Assembly (NCBI RefSeq): GCF_017355785.1
Contig: NZ_JAFEWE010000006.1
Location: 186,001-250,000 of the forward strand
Direction of reading: 5' to 3'
Origin: Desertivirga arenae
Lineage (GTDB): Bacteria > Bacteroidota > Bacteroidia > Sphingobacteriales > Sphingobacteriaceae
Length of the DNA: 64,000 bases
Shown here: in pieces, positions 15,897 through 24,840 of the stretch
Layout of the letters: every line of letters starts with the position of its first letter
How positions within the stretch are numbered: the stretch's first letter is position 1
Notes under the pieces: model-generated
What the model saw: only the letters and a program-made list of their open reading frames with translations
Databases searched by the model: none
Told to the model about the DNA's origin: nothing
Position numbers and translations under genes: made by a program

Positions 15897-18800
15897 ATGA
15901 ATTTCTGGAAGGCACTACCAATCTATTGGATATTCCTTACATCTATACTTAATAATCTGGCCCTGAAGGCACAAGATGTGCCCTATGTTGACTATTTGAA
16001 TGTAGAGGATGGTTTATCACATAGTGCCGTCAGATGTATATTTCAAGACAAAAATGAATTTATCTGGGTTGGCACATCAGATGGACTTTGCAGGTATGAT
16101 GGCTATGGATTTAAGGTTTTCCGGAACAAGGAAACCGATGAGAATTCTCTCAGCGATAACTGGGTAAGTGCTATTGCAGAAGATAAACATCGGAAGCTCT
16201 GGATTGCTACACATCATGGTCTAAGTATTTACAATACCCTATCAGGTAACTTTAGGATAGCGAGGTATAAGGCAACAGACAAAGATACTGCAGAGAAAGC
16301 CGAGCTACTAATAAAAGACGTAGAGACAGATAAAGCCGGAAATGCCTATGCGGCAATGGAGTACAAAGGGCTTATTTATTATTCAAAAGGTGAACCTGAT
16401 GAAGGCCTGCTGTTGCCATTGGTCAAAGATGGTAAAAAAATTCTCTCTTATAACATTCAGGCGATGGCAATGGATGAACAAGAGAACCTTTGGCTTACAA
16501 TAGACGGAGCAGGACTTTGCAGACTTGATAACAAAAGCAAACGTATTATTACTCTGGATAGTTCAATACCCTACACTTATTCCATGTTGGCAGACCGCGG
16601 GCATCTTTGGATTGCTACCAATAAAGGTCTTTATCGCCATAATACAAAAACGCTTAAAGCAGAAAAGCTCTATCAGCAGCGTGCCGGGGGACTACTATCC
16701 CATCAAATTACCAGTTTAGTAAAGGTGAGCAACAATGAGCTTTGGGCGGGAACAGATGGCAGTGGTATCAACATTCTTCATCTCGATAATGAGACGTTCA
16801 GCTATATTACAAATAAGCCGGGCAAAGTATCTCTTTCCAGCAATGCAATTGCCGCATTGTACTGCGATAAGGAGTCGCGAAGATGGGTGGGAACCTTGCG
16901 TGGTGGGATGAACATCATTGACCCCAATAAAGCAAAATTCAAAAGCGTTTCTAGAGAATTCGGCTCTACAAATACTCTGAGCGACAATTTTGTACTCTCC
17001 TTCCTGGAGCAGTCACCTGATAAATTATGGATTGGAACTGATGGGGGCGGACTTAGTATCTGGAACAGAACTGCCAATCAATTTACAAACTATAAGCACA
17101 GCCCCGGCGACCCAGGTTCTATTTGCGGAAATTTCATCACTAACATTAAACGGGACAGAGCCGGCAATATCTGGCTGGCTACTTACGATGGCGGTATTAG
17201 CAGGTACCTCCCCTCTTCAAATAAATTTGTCACCTATTATGGTAAAAACCTTCCCGGAAATGAAAATAACACCACGTTTTGGTTATTATACGAAGACAGG
17301 GGGGGACGTCTATGGGCAGGCTCCATCCAGAATGGTATGTACCTGTTTAATAAGAACCACAATCAGTTCGAACGTTTTGACGCAAGCCTTCGAAATGTTC
17401 TCGTATTTGAACAGGATAGCCGCGGGCAACATTGGGGTGGAGATTGGAGTAATCTTATCAGGGTAGATACAAAAAATAAAAAATACCGCTATTTCCCGAT
17501 GAAGAAGCCTGTAAGGGCGATACACGAGGATACCAAGGGAAATTTTTGGGTTGGAACAGAGGCGGGCCTTGTTCTTTTCGACAGGAACAAAGGCCAGATC
17601 ATTAAACGCTATACCACGGAGGATGGTCTGAGTAATAACCATATTCTGAACATACAGGAGGACAAAAAGGGGAACCTTTGGATTAGTACGTACAACGGCC
17701 TATCCTGCTTCAATACCGCAGGAAGAACATTTCGAAATTACACCAGGGCTGATGGCTTGACCAGCAATGAGTTTAATTACAACGCGTCCCTCGCCCTTTC
17801 TACAGGTGAAATTGCATTTGGAGGATTAAAAGGTGTTACCATATTCGATCCCGGCAAAATATCACCGATACGGAAAGATCCCAATCTTGTACTCTCAGGA
17901 ATAAGAGTAAATAATGCTCCACTTGAAGCGCTTAGCCCTTATGTCAGCCGCTGGGGTGAGGATCAGATACAAGAACTTAAAGTACCTTATAGTCAGGCCA
18001 TCTTCACTTTTGATTTCACTGCCATTCAGTTTCCCAGTGCAGAGCGGATTTATTACCGATACAAAATGAAGGGCTGGGATAAGAACTGGATTTCTGCAGG
18101 TACCTCCCGGACAGCCACATACACCAATCTGGCTCCCGGAAATTACACATTTATCGTTAATTGTAGTAACCGTGATGGCGCGTGGATAAAAAAACAAATT
18201 GCGATTGAGGTAACGGTACTTCCCCCCTGGTATCGCACCTGGCTAGCCTACCTTATTTATGTACTTGCCCTTGCAGGTATCATTTACCTCTATTTCAGAT
18301 ATAAAATTCGCCAGACGCAGCTTGAATACGAAGTAAAACTTGCCGTAGCCAACGAGAAGAAACAAAAAGCGGTTCAGGAGAAAGAAAGAGAGATCAACGA
18401 GAAACGTTTGGAATTCTTCACCAATATCTCTCATGAGTTCAGGTCTCCTCTATCCTTGATCATTAATCCATTGAAGGATATGATGATGAATCATCAGCAG
18501 GTTGAAGAAAAAGATTTGAATATTGTGTATAGGAATGCAAGGCGTCTGCTAAGCCTTGTGGACCAGTTGCTTTTATTCCGCAAAGCAGATGCGGGGACTG
18601 TACCACTTCATGTTTCTCCCTTAAATGTTCAGCAGTTTTGCAACGAGGTGGTACTATGCTTTAAACAGCAGGCAAAATCCAAAGGTATTCAATTGGATTT
18701 TTCAAATCATGCTGAAGAAACTACTCTTTATGCCGATCGTGAGAAGCTGGAGATCATTCTCTTTAACTTAATCTCAAATGCTCTTAAATTTACCCCACCT

Positions 18801-19997
18801 GCCGGCAAAGTCGCAGTCGATATCACAGAAGATAAGTCAACGCTTATAATCGCAGTGAGCGATACAGGATGTGGAATAAGTGACAAGGCAGGCATACAAG
18901 TGTTCGAGAAATTCTATCAGCACAAGGAATCCGGTTCTCCTGTTAAAGCAGGTTTTGGAATAGGTCTTTTCCTGGCGAAACAGTTCGCGGAAGAGCATTA
19001 TGGTCAACTGACCTATAGCAGTAAAGTGGATGAAGGCACTGTTTTCTCATTAACATTAAAGAAGGGAAAGGAGCATTTTCCCGCTGAAATTATTCAAATG
19101 CAGGAAACATCTGAATCGCTGTTTATAGAAGAGCTGGCAGATGAAAAAGAAGTAGTGGCACCAGCTATTCAGGAAGAAGCCTTCGATGTTCAGGGTATCT
19201 TCAGCGATCGTAAAACGATCATCACCGTTGATGATGATCATGAGATAAGGAATTATATTCAGTCTATCTTTAGTCCCGAATACAATGTTTATCAAGCAAC
19301 CAATGCCGAAGAGGGTATGGCTCTGGTAAAAGAAAAGAATCCCGATCTGGTAATATGCGATGTTATGATGCCGGGAATGACCGGAATTGAATGGTGCAGC
19401 ATGCTAAAACAAGATCCAGCTCTGAGTTATATTCCCGTGATTCTTTTAACAGCAAGTACTTCATCTGAGAATAAGCTAAGGGGACTTGATTGCGGAGCAG
19501 ATGATTATATAGGCAAACCTTTTGAGAAAGAGATCCTGCGTGCGCGCGTAGCTAATCTGATCAATGCAAGGAACAATCTGAAAAGCTATTTCTATAACGA
19601 GATCACCTTACAATCAAATACTGTATCAATTTCTGACGAGTACAAGAAATTCCTCCAGAAATGTATGGACATCGTCGAAAAACATTTGACCGATCAAAAT
19701 TTCAGCATTAAAGTACTTGCCTCTGAGATAGGAATGAGCCACTCCAACCTTTACCGTAAGGTTAAATCAATGTCGGGGTATACTGTAACTAACTTTATCC
19801 GCTTGATCCGCTTAAGAAAGGCAGCGGAGATGCTTATAAACACGGATTTTAATATTAATGAAGTAGCTTACGAAGCTGGCTTTAGTAATACCAAGTACTT
19901 TCGTACCCAGTTTGTAAAACTATTCGGAATGACTCCTTCCGAGTTTTCCAAGCGCAATAAGCCTCTATTTCAAAAGGGCACTAAAATAAAGCACTAA
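15897..19997 (+). CDS. hybrid two-component system sensor/regulator (HTCS)
   Basis: A 1366-residue one-protein signalling system. After a signal peptide (about residues 1-25) come two seven-bladed Reg_prop propellers (about 30-690; repeats of the form FIWVGTSDGLCRYD), a Y_Y_Y domain (about 695-775) and a membrane segment (about 782-802, AYLIYVLALAGIIYLYF). The cytoplasmic part has a coiled linker, a HisKA domain with phospho-acceptor H846 in NISHEFRSPLSL, an HATPase_c domain (GCGISDKAGIQVFEKFY, FGIGLFLAKQF), a receiver domain with phospho-acceptor D1155 in VICDVMMPGMTG, and a C-terminal AraC helix-turn-helix (ASEIGMSHSNLYRKVKSMSG, EVAYEAGFSNTKYF). Such proteins sense oligosaccharides in the periplasm and activate linked PUL genes. 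Likely targets are the GH43 and GH3-GH2-GH2 genes around it and possibly the susC/susD operon. A strong terminator follows. Confidence 0.96.
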   Translation: MNFWKALPIYWIFLTSILNNLALKAQDVPYVDYLNVEDGLSHSAVRCIFQDKNEFIWVGTSDGLCRYDGYGFKVFRNKETDENSLSDNWVSAIAEDKHRKLWIATHHGLSIYNTLSGNFRIARYKATDKDTAEKAELLIKDVETDKAGNAYAAMEYKGLIYYSKGEPDEGLLLPLVKDGKKILSYNIQAMAMDEQENLWLTIDGAGLCRLDNKSKRIITLDSSIPYTYSMLADRGHLWIATNKGLYRHNTKTLKAEKLYQQRAGGLLSHQITSLVKVSNNELWAGTDGSGINILHLDNETFSYITNKPGKVSLSSNAIAALYCDKESRRWVGTLRGGMNIIDPNKAKFKSVSREFGSTNTLSDNFVLSFLEQSPDKLWIGTDGGGLSIWNRTANQFTNYKHSPGDPGSICGNFITNIKRDRAGNIWLATYDGGISRYLPSSNKFVTYYGKNLPGNENNTTFWLLYEDRGGRLWAGSIQNGMYLFNKNHNQFERFDASLRNVLVFEQDSRGQHWGGDWSNLIRVDTKNKKYRYFPMKKPVRAIHEDTKGNFWVGTEAGLVLFDRNKGQIIKRYTTEDGLSNNHILNIQEDKKGNLWISTYNGLSCFNTAGRTFRNYTRADGLTSNEFNYNASLALSTGEIAFGGLKGVTIFDPGKISPIRKDPNLVLSGIRVNNAPLEALSPYVSRWGEDQIQELKVPYSQAIFTFDFTAIQFPSAERIYYRYKMKGWDKNWISAGTSRTATYTNLAPGNYTFIVNCSNRDGAWIKKQIAIEVTVLPPWYRTWLAYLIYVLALAGIIYLYFRYKIRQTQLEYEVKLAVANEKKQKAVQEKEREINEKRLEFFTNISHEFRSPLSLIINPLKDMMMNHQQVEEKDLNIVYRNARRLLSLVDQLLLFRKADAGTVPLHVSPLNVQQFCNEVVLCFKQQAKSKGIQLDFSNHAEETTLYADREKLEIILFNLISNALKFTPPAGKVAVDITEDKSTLIIAVSDTGCGISDKAGIQVFEKFYQHKESGSPVKAGFGIGLFLAKQFAEEHYGQLTYSSKVDEGTVFSLTLKKGKEHFPAEIIQMQETSESLFIEELADEKEVVAPAIQEEAFDVQGIFSDRKTIITVDDDHEIRNYIQSIFSPEYNVYQATNAEEGMALVKEKNPDLVICDVMMPGMTGIEWCSMLKQDPALSYIPVILLTASTSSENKLRGLDCGADDYIGKPFEKEILRARVANLINARNNLKSYFYNEITLQSNTVSISDEYKKFLQKCMDIVEKHLTDQNFSIKVLASEIGMSHSNLYRKVKSMSGYTVTNFIRLIRLRKAAEMLINTDFNINEVAYEAGFSNTKYFRTQFVKLFGMTPSEFSKRNKPLFQKGTKIKH

Positions 19998-20000
19998 AAC

Positions 20001-20038
20001 AAAAGGAAGCTTGTTCTAGAGAAACAGGCTTCCTTTTT
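20001..20038 (+). terminator. intrinsic terminator after the HTCS gene
   Basis: AAAAGGAAGCTTGTT pairs with AACAGGCTTCCTTTT over 15 bp with a single G-U pair and a 7-nt loop, ending in a T run. It starts four bases past the HTCS stop codon and separates that gene from the GH3 operon. Confidence 0.88.
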
Positions 20039-20084
20039 ACAATTAAAGATAACCGCTACACCCCCCGCTTGCCACTACCTGGGT

Positions 20085-20145
20085 AAAGCCGGGACCTGAC
20101 GCGGGTTGAACCCGGGCCAAACCCGGTAAAATCCGAGTGACCTGC
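20085..20145. repeat. GC-rich degenerate short repeats
   Basis: CCGGG/CCCGG words recur about every 10 bases (for example GCGGGTTGAA, CCCGGGCCAA, ACCCGGTAAA, ATCCGAGTGA between 20101 and 20140), including the 13-bp palindrome CGGGTTGAACCCG. The base composition is clearly richer in G and C than the flanks. Its role is unknown. Confidence 0.4.
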
Positions 20146-20243
20146 GCGTTCCCTCCTGCCCACTTCCTTCTTAACTACCAGTTAACCTTCAACAATCCTA
20201 AAGATATCTGGTCTTCTTATTAATTGCCTAAATGCTACAGTTA

Positions 20244-20327
20244 AAGCACAGCTTTCCGAAAAAACAACCCATATCTGACCGTTTTGGCAACCTGATGACT
20301 CTGCTTTTTTCCGGAAAATTGTGCTTC
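20244..20327. promoter_or_regulatory. interrupted inverted repeat before the GH3-GH2-GH2 operon
   Basis: AAGCACAGCTTTCCGAAAAA (from 20244) reappears in inverse as TTTTTTCCGGAAAATTGTGCTT (20305-20326), with a few mismatches, around a roughly 37-nt middle. It ends some 20 bp before the GH3 start. It may be a regulator-binding pair or an mRNA-leader stem. Confidence 0.4.
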
Positions 20328-20348
20328 TAATTCCCTTATAAACCACAC

Positions 20349-22445
20349 ATGAAGTTCTATTTTTTTCTGATTATTTATCTAACCCTACTTTTACCGGTCT
20401 TTGCACAGAATAATCCTGTATGGAAGGACAAAAATGCTAAGACAGAACTCCGGATAAACGATCTGGTAAGCAAGCTTACGTTGGATGAGAAAATTGATAT
20501 GCTGGCGGGCTACAAAGATTTCTACTTCCATCCTGTAGAAAGATTAAAGATCGACTCTATGATAATGGCTGATGGTCCCTTAGGTATTGCATCCTGGGGT
20601 ATTCATGGTCGGGCTACCGCATTTCCTGCAGCTATTATGGCCGCAGCTACCTGGAACAGGAATTTGATGCAGGAACTGGGAGATGCCTATGGCCAGGAAT
20701 GGCGTAGCCGTGGAATACATTACTTTCTGGGTCCAGGTGTTAACATCTACCGTTCTTCAAAATCGGGCAGAAATTTTGAATATTATGGTGAGGACCCTTA
20801 CCTCACCTCGCAGCTTATTGTTCCATTTATTAAGGCAATCCAATCCCGTGGAGTGGCAGCTACCGTTAAGCATTTCATTGGGAATGAGCAGGAGTTCGAC
20901 CGCCATAAAACAGGCTCGGTCATTGATGAGCGTACCCTGCATGAAATCTACCTTCCTCCTTTCAAAGCCGCGGTTCAGGATGCAGGTGTATATGCATTAA
21001 TGGCGGCTTATAATCCAATTAATGGAATATGGAGTACGCAAAACGATTATACCTTATCCACTATCCTGAAGAAGAAATGGGCCTTTAAAGGACCAGTAAT
21101 GAGTGATTGGGATTGCACTTATTCTACTGCGGGTGCAGCAAATGCCGGTCTTGATATGGAGATGGGAAGTTACAAGCACTTCAGACGTGACAGTATCAAA
21201 GCAGCCCTATTAAAGAAGCAGCTTACAGAATCTCGTTTAGACGATATGGTAAAACGGATTTTCTACCCGTCCATGAAACTTGGCTTCTTTGATCGTCCGC
21301 AGCAAGACAAGTCAATCCCACTATTTAATGCCTCAGCAAATCTTACTGCAAAGAAAGTAGCAGAAGAAGGCATCGTCCTTCTACGGAACGAAAACCAGTT
21401 ATTACCCCTAAAACAAGGTATTAAAACCATAGCAGTTATCGGTGAAAACGCCAATCCCTTCCTATATACAGACCGCATTCACAAAAGCAAAAACTACGTG
21501 TACGGTGGAGGAGGAAGTTCAAAAGTTCATCCCTGGTACGCAGTAAGTATCCTCGATGGGATTATAAAAAGTGCCGATCCTGGAACCAAGGTATTTTTTG
21601 ACGAAGGAGCAGATCCGCAAAATGCAGCAACGTTAGCTAAGTCGGCTGATGTAGTGATTCTTGCTACAGGAATGAACAGCTTTGTGGAGCAGGAAGGTCA
21701 GGACCGGCCTTTTGATCTTAGTCCGGCCCAGGAATCCCTCATACAAGCCGTCACAACGGCTAATCCGCGCACAATAGTTGTTATAAATGCTGGTGGGGGT
21801 ATTAATATGAGTAGGTGGAATGATAAAGCAGGTGCGATAGTTCATGCACTGTATGCAGGAACTGAGGGCGGCAATGCATTGGCCGAAGTAATTTTTGGAA
21901 AGGTAAACCCCTCAGGAAAACTACCCTTCAGCATAGAAAGAGATTGGAAGGACTCGCCAGCTTACGGAAACTATGATGAAAACCGGGCCTCCAAAACCGT
22001 AAATTATAAGGAAGGTATTTTTGTTGGGTATCGCCACTTTGATAAGAAAGGCATTAAACCTCTGTATCCTTTTGGCTTTGGTCTCTCCTACACCGACTTT
22101 AAATACAGCGACATAAGGTTGAGTCCTCTCAACAAAAAAAATTCGGAAGTAAGGGTCTCTTTTACCATCACCAACACTGGGTCAATGGATGGATTTGAGA
22201 CCGCTGAACTTTATGTAACTGATATTCAATCCAGCGTAGACAGACCCTCTAAGGAGTTGAAAGGTTTCGAAAAGGTTTGGATTCCGAAAGGACAAAGCAA
22301 GGAAGTGTCTATCACTCTGAGATCAGATGCATTCTCTTTCTATGACGTTAAGAAGCACGATTGGAAGTTTGAAAAGGGAGCATTTAAAATAAGCGTAGGA
22401 GGCTCTTCGGATAATCTGAAGCTAAGCGATATCATTACCCTGTAG
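20349..22445 (+). CDS. GH3 beta-glycosidase
   Basis: A 698-residue secreted GH3 enzyme; the signal peptide ends VFAQ at residue 20. The (alpha/beta)8 domain carries MADGPLGI (about 73-80), the KHF substrate motif (174-176) and the nucleophile D253 in PVMSDWDC. The second domain (about 340-560) includes GMNSFVEQEGQDRPFDL, where the acid/base glutamate is expected. A C-terminal fibronectin-III-like domain ends the protein (about 610-690). The architecture suits beta-glucosidase, beta-xylosidase or related activity; specificity cannot be fixed. It is the first gene of a three-gene plus-strand unit, 20 bp before a GH2 gene, downstream of the HTCS terminator. It differs from the other two GH3 proteins of the window, so this is not a recent duplication. 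Confidence 0.92.
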   Translation: MKFYFFLIIYLTLLLPVFAQNNPVWKDKNAKTELRINDLVSKLTLDEKIDMLAGYKDFYFHPVERLKIDSMIMADGPLGIASWGIHGRATAFPAAIMAAATWNRNLMQELGDAYGQEWRSRGIHYFLGPGVNIYRSSKSGRNFEYYGEDPYLTSQLIVPFIKAIQSRGVAATVKHFIGNEQEFDRHKTGSVIDERTLHEIYLPPFKAAVQDAGVYALMAAYNPINGIWSTQNDYTLSTILKKKWAFKGPVMSDWDCTYSTAGAANAGLDMEMGSYKHFRRDSIKAALLKKQLTESRLDDMVKRIFYPSMKLGFFDRPQQDKSIPLFNASANLTAKKVAEEGIVLLRNENQLLPLKQGIKTIAVIGENANPFLYTDRIHKSKNYVYGGGGSSKVHPWYAVSILDGIIKSADPGTKVFFDEGADPQNAATLAKSADVVILATGMNSFVEQEGQDRPFDLSPAQESLIQAVTTANPRTIVVINAGGGINMSRWNDKAGAIVHALYAGTEGGNALAEVIFGKVNPSGKLPFSIERDWKDSPAYGNYDENRASKTVNYKEGIFVGYRHFDKKGIKPLYPFGFGLSYTDFKYSDIRLSPLNKKNSEVRVSFTITNTGSMDGFETAELYVTDIQSSVDRPSKELKGFEKVWIPKGQSKEVSITLRSDAFSFYDVKKHDWKFEKGAFKISVGGSSDNLKLSDIITL

Positions 22446-22464
22446 CGTATATAAGCATTCTCAC

Positions 22465-24831
22465 ATGACCACGATAAATCTTAAAATATATCTCACAGCG
22501 TTATTTTATCTCTTCCTCTTTTTCTTTTTTGGAAGAGCACTCGGACAAATCCCACTCAAGATACGGGAAGACAAGCTATTGAATTTCGACTGGAAATTCA
22601 GGATCGGCGATGAACACTCTGCTAAACATCCCGGCTACAATGATAGAAATTGGCAAATTGTTAATCTTCCTCACGATGGTAGTATTGCCGGAGGTTTTGA
22701 CACGGTAAGCGGATCCAGGCAGAATGGTTACCGACCAAGGCATATCGGCTGGTATAGAAAGAAGTTCACTCTTCCTGCAGATTTGGAGGGCAAGAAAGTA
22801 AGTATTGAATTTGAAGGAGTATACCGGGCTTCAGAAGTATGGATCAATGGAACTCTTCTTGGAAAACACTTGAATGGCTATACTAGCTTCAGCTATGATC
22901 TTACACCTTATATAAAACCCGGACAAGAAAATACCCTGGCTGTAAGGTATGACAATACTTATAAATTAAGTTCGAGATGGTATACAGGTGAGGGTATATA
23001 CCGGAATGTTTGGCTGCGTATCTATCATCCCCTGCATTTTGCAGTAAATGGAATATTCATATCAACCCCGTTAGTAACAGATAAAGAAGCTGAACTTGCT
23101 ATTCATACAGAAGTGGAGAACAAGACTACTGGCAGTGCACTTGCGACTGTAAATACGGAAATATACTCCCCTTCCGGAAAGGTAGTAAAATCGATAACAG
23201 CAACAGTTCCACTTGCAGCAGGTGAGACCTATGTTTTAAAGCAGGAAACAAAAATTAAGGATCCAGAACGATGGGACATCATAAGTCCCAAAATCTATAA
23301 AACCAGAAGTTCAATTGTTATTAACTCTGATACCGCAGATGTTCAGATAAATCGTTTTGGTATTCGCACAGTTCAATTTACTCCTGAAGAAGGCTTCCTG
23401 CTTAATGGAAGAAAGGTATTCCTGAAAGGAGTAAATATCCACCATGATCTTGGTCCACTTGGTGCAGCAGCATTTCCAAAAGGATATAAACGCCGTTTAT
23501 TAGGACTTAAAGCGATGGGATGCAATTCTGTAAGACTTGCACATAATCCTCAGGATAAGAGCGTATTGGATCTTTGCGATGAGCTGGGCATCCTGGTATT
23601 TGACGAAAGCTTCGACAAGTGGAAAGCTGAGTATTACGGCGCTGACAACGACTTCGAGAAGAACTGGCAATCAGACCTGGCCTGGTTTGTGAAACGCGAC
23701 AGGAATCATCCTTCTGTTTTCATCTGGAGCGTGGGCAACGAGGTGTTTGTTAAAAATGAGTATAAGGATTTACGGTTCGTAGATCTACTGAAAACGATGA
23801 TGGATTCCGTCAGAAAGATTGACCCTACAAGGAGGATAACAAGCGGCCTCTATCCAGCCAGAGATGAAGATAAGCCTGCTCCTATGGCCTTTTATACTGA
23901 TGTAATGAGCGATAATTACATGACCAGGTTTTATAAACGCGACCGTATTAAATTCCCTCAATTGATCTTTTTAGCAAGTGAAATGACTACTGATAATGGC
24001 GGTGAAAACTTCTTCAACTACGATCATTCGTATGCATGCGGGCAATATTACTGGGGAGGTACCGATTATATCGGGGAATCATTTGCGTGGCCCTCTAAAG
24101 GCTGGAATGGGATTGTTGATTGGTGTGATTTCTGGAAGCCCATCTCCTACTACATTCAAAGCCTTTATTCTGAATCGCCAATGGTTAAGATCGCAGTCTT
24201 CGACGCGAAGCATACTGATGCCAGGGTGTGGAACGACGTATTTATGAACACACTTAAAATGAGTGGAAGTTGGAACTGGCAGCCGGGGCAGAAACTTACT
24301 CTTTACACCTTTACAACAGGTGATGAGGTGGAACTTTTCGTTAACGGTACGTCCCTAGGTGTAAAGAAATTGAAAGATTTCGCTAAGAATAAGATTATAT
24401 GGGAACTCGATTTCCAGCCAGGCAGCATTAAGGCTATTGCCAGGAAAGACGGGAAAGATATAGCTGTAGATGAGATAAAAACAGCTGGAGAAGCTAATCG
24501 TATTGTTCTTAAAACTGATTCAACCAAGATATTATCCAACGGACTCGATCTCGCTTATATTGAAGTAAATGTACTTGACAAAAACGGGGTTCTGGTTCCC
24601 GATGCAGCAAACAACATTCAGTTCAAAGTAGAGGGCCCTGCTGATATTGCAGGCGTGGCAAACGGTAACCGCATGTCTGATGAATTTTTTGTAGCAAAGA
24701 TGCGAAAGGTACATGAGGGTAAATGCTTACTGGTCCTTCGCAGCAAAAACAAATCAGGTAAGATCAATATCCAGGCTACAAGTCCGGGCTTAAAAGCAGC
24801 AAATTTGGAAATAAAGGCCATTCCAGAATAA
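22465..24831 (+). CDS. GH2 beta-galactosidase-type enzyme with C-terminal DUF4982/Ig-like domains
   Basis: A 788-residue secreted GH2 protein; signal peptide about residues 1-27 (ending ALGQ). Domain order: sugar-binding jelly roll (about 35-210, with NDRNWQIVNLPHDGSI and SSRWYTGEGIYRNVWL), immunoglobulin-like domain (about 215-310), TIM barrel (about 315-610), then a DUF4982-like and a second beta domain. The acid/base is E426 in IWSVGNEV and the likely nucleophile E506 in FLASEMTT. Many Bacteroidota GH2 of this shape are beta-galactosidases, including those acting on arabinogalactan and xyloglucan side chains. It sits 20 bp after GH3 and 10 bp before a second GH2, so the three are co-expressed. 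Confidence 0.88.
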   Translation: MTTINLKIYLTALFYLFLFFFFGRALGQIPLKIREDKLLNFDWKFRIGDEHSAKHPGYNDRNWQIVNLPHDGSIAGGFDTVSGSRQNGYRPRHIGWYRKKFTLPADLEGKKVSIEFEGVYRASEVWINGTLLGKHLNGYTSFSYDLTPYIKPGQENTLAVRYDNTYKLSSRWYTGEGIYRNVWLRIYHPLHFAVNGIFISTPLVTDKEAELAIHTEVENKTTGSALATVNTEIYSPSGKVVKSITATVPLAAGETYVLKQETKIKDPERWDIISPKIYKTRSSIVINSDTADVQINRFGIRTVQFTPEEGFLLNGRKVFLKGVNIHHDLGPLGAAAFPKGYKRRLLGLKAMGCNSVRLAHNPQDKSVLDLCDELGILVFDESFDKWKAEYYGADNDFEKNWQSDLAWFVKRDRNHPSVFIWSVGNEVFVKNEYKDLRFVDLLKTMMDSVRKIDPTRRITSGLYPARDEDKPAPMAFYTDVMSDNYMTRFYKRDRIKFPQLIFLASEMTTDNGGENFFNYDHSYACGQYYWGGTDYIGESFAWPSKGWNGIVDWCDFWKPISYYIQSLYSESPMVKIAVFDAKHTDARVWNDVFMNTLKMSGSWNWQPGQKLTLYTFTTGDEVELFVNGTSLGVKKLKDFAKNKIIWELDFQPGSIKAIARKDGKDIAVDEIKTAGEANRIVLKTDSTKILSNGLDLAYIEVNVLDKNGVLVPDAANNIQFKVEGPADIAGVANGNRMSDEFFVAKMRKVHEGKCLLVLRSKNKSGKINIQATSPGLKAANLEIKAIPE

Positions 24832-24840
24832 TTCAGGTAT

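Larger units (their letters stand above)
19998..20348. other. 351-bp gap between the HTCS and GH3 genes
   Basis: No gene was found. The gap holds the HTCS terminator (20001-20038), a GC-rich stretch of short CCGGG-containing repeats (about 20085-20145), a TTAACT/AGTTAA inverted repeat (20171-20185) and a large interrupted inverted repeat (20244-20327). The promoter of the GH3-GH2-GH2 operon should lie in its last 100 bp. Confidence 0.5.
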
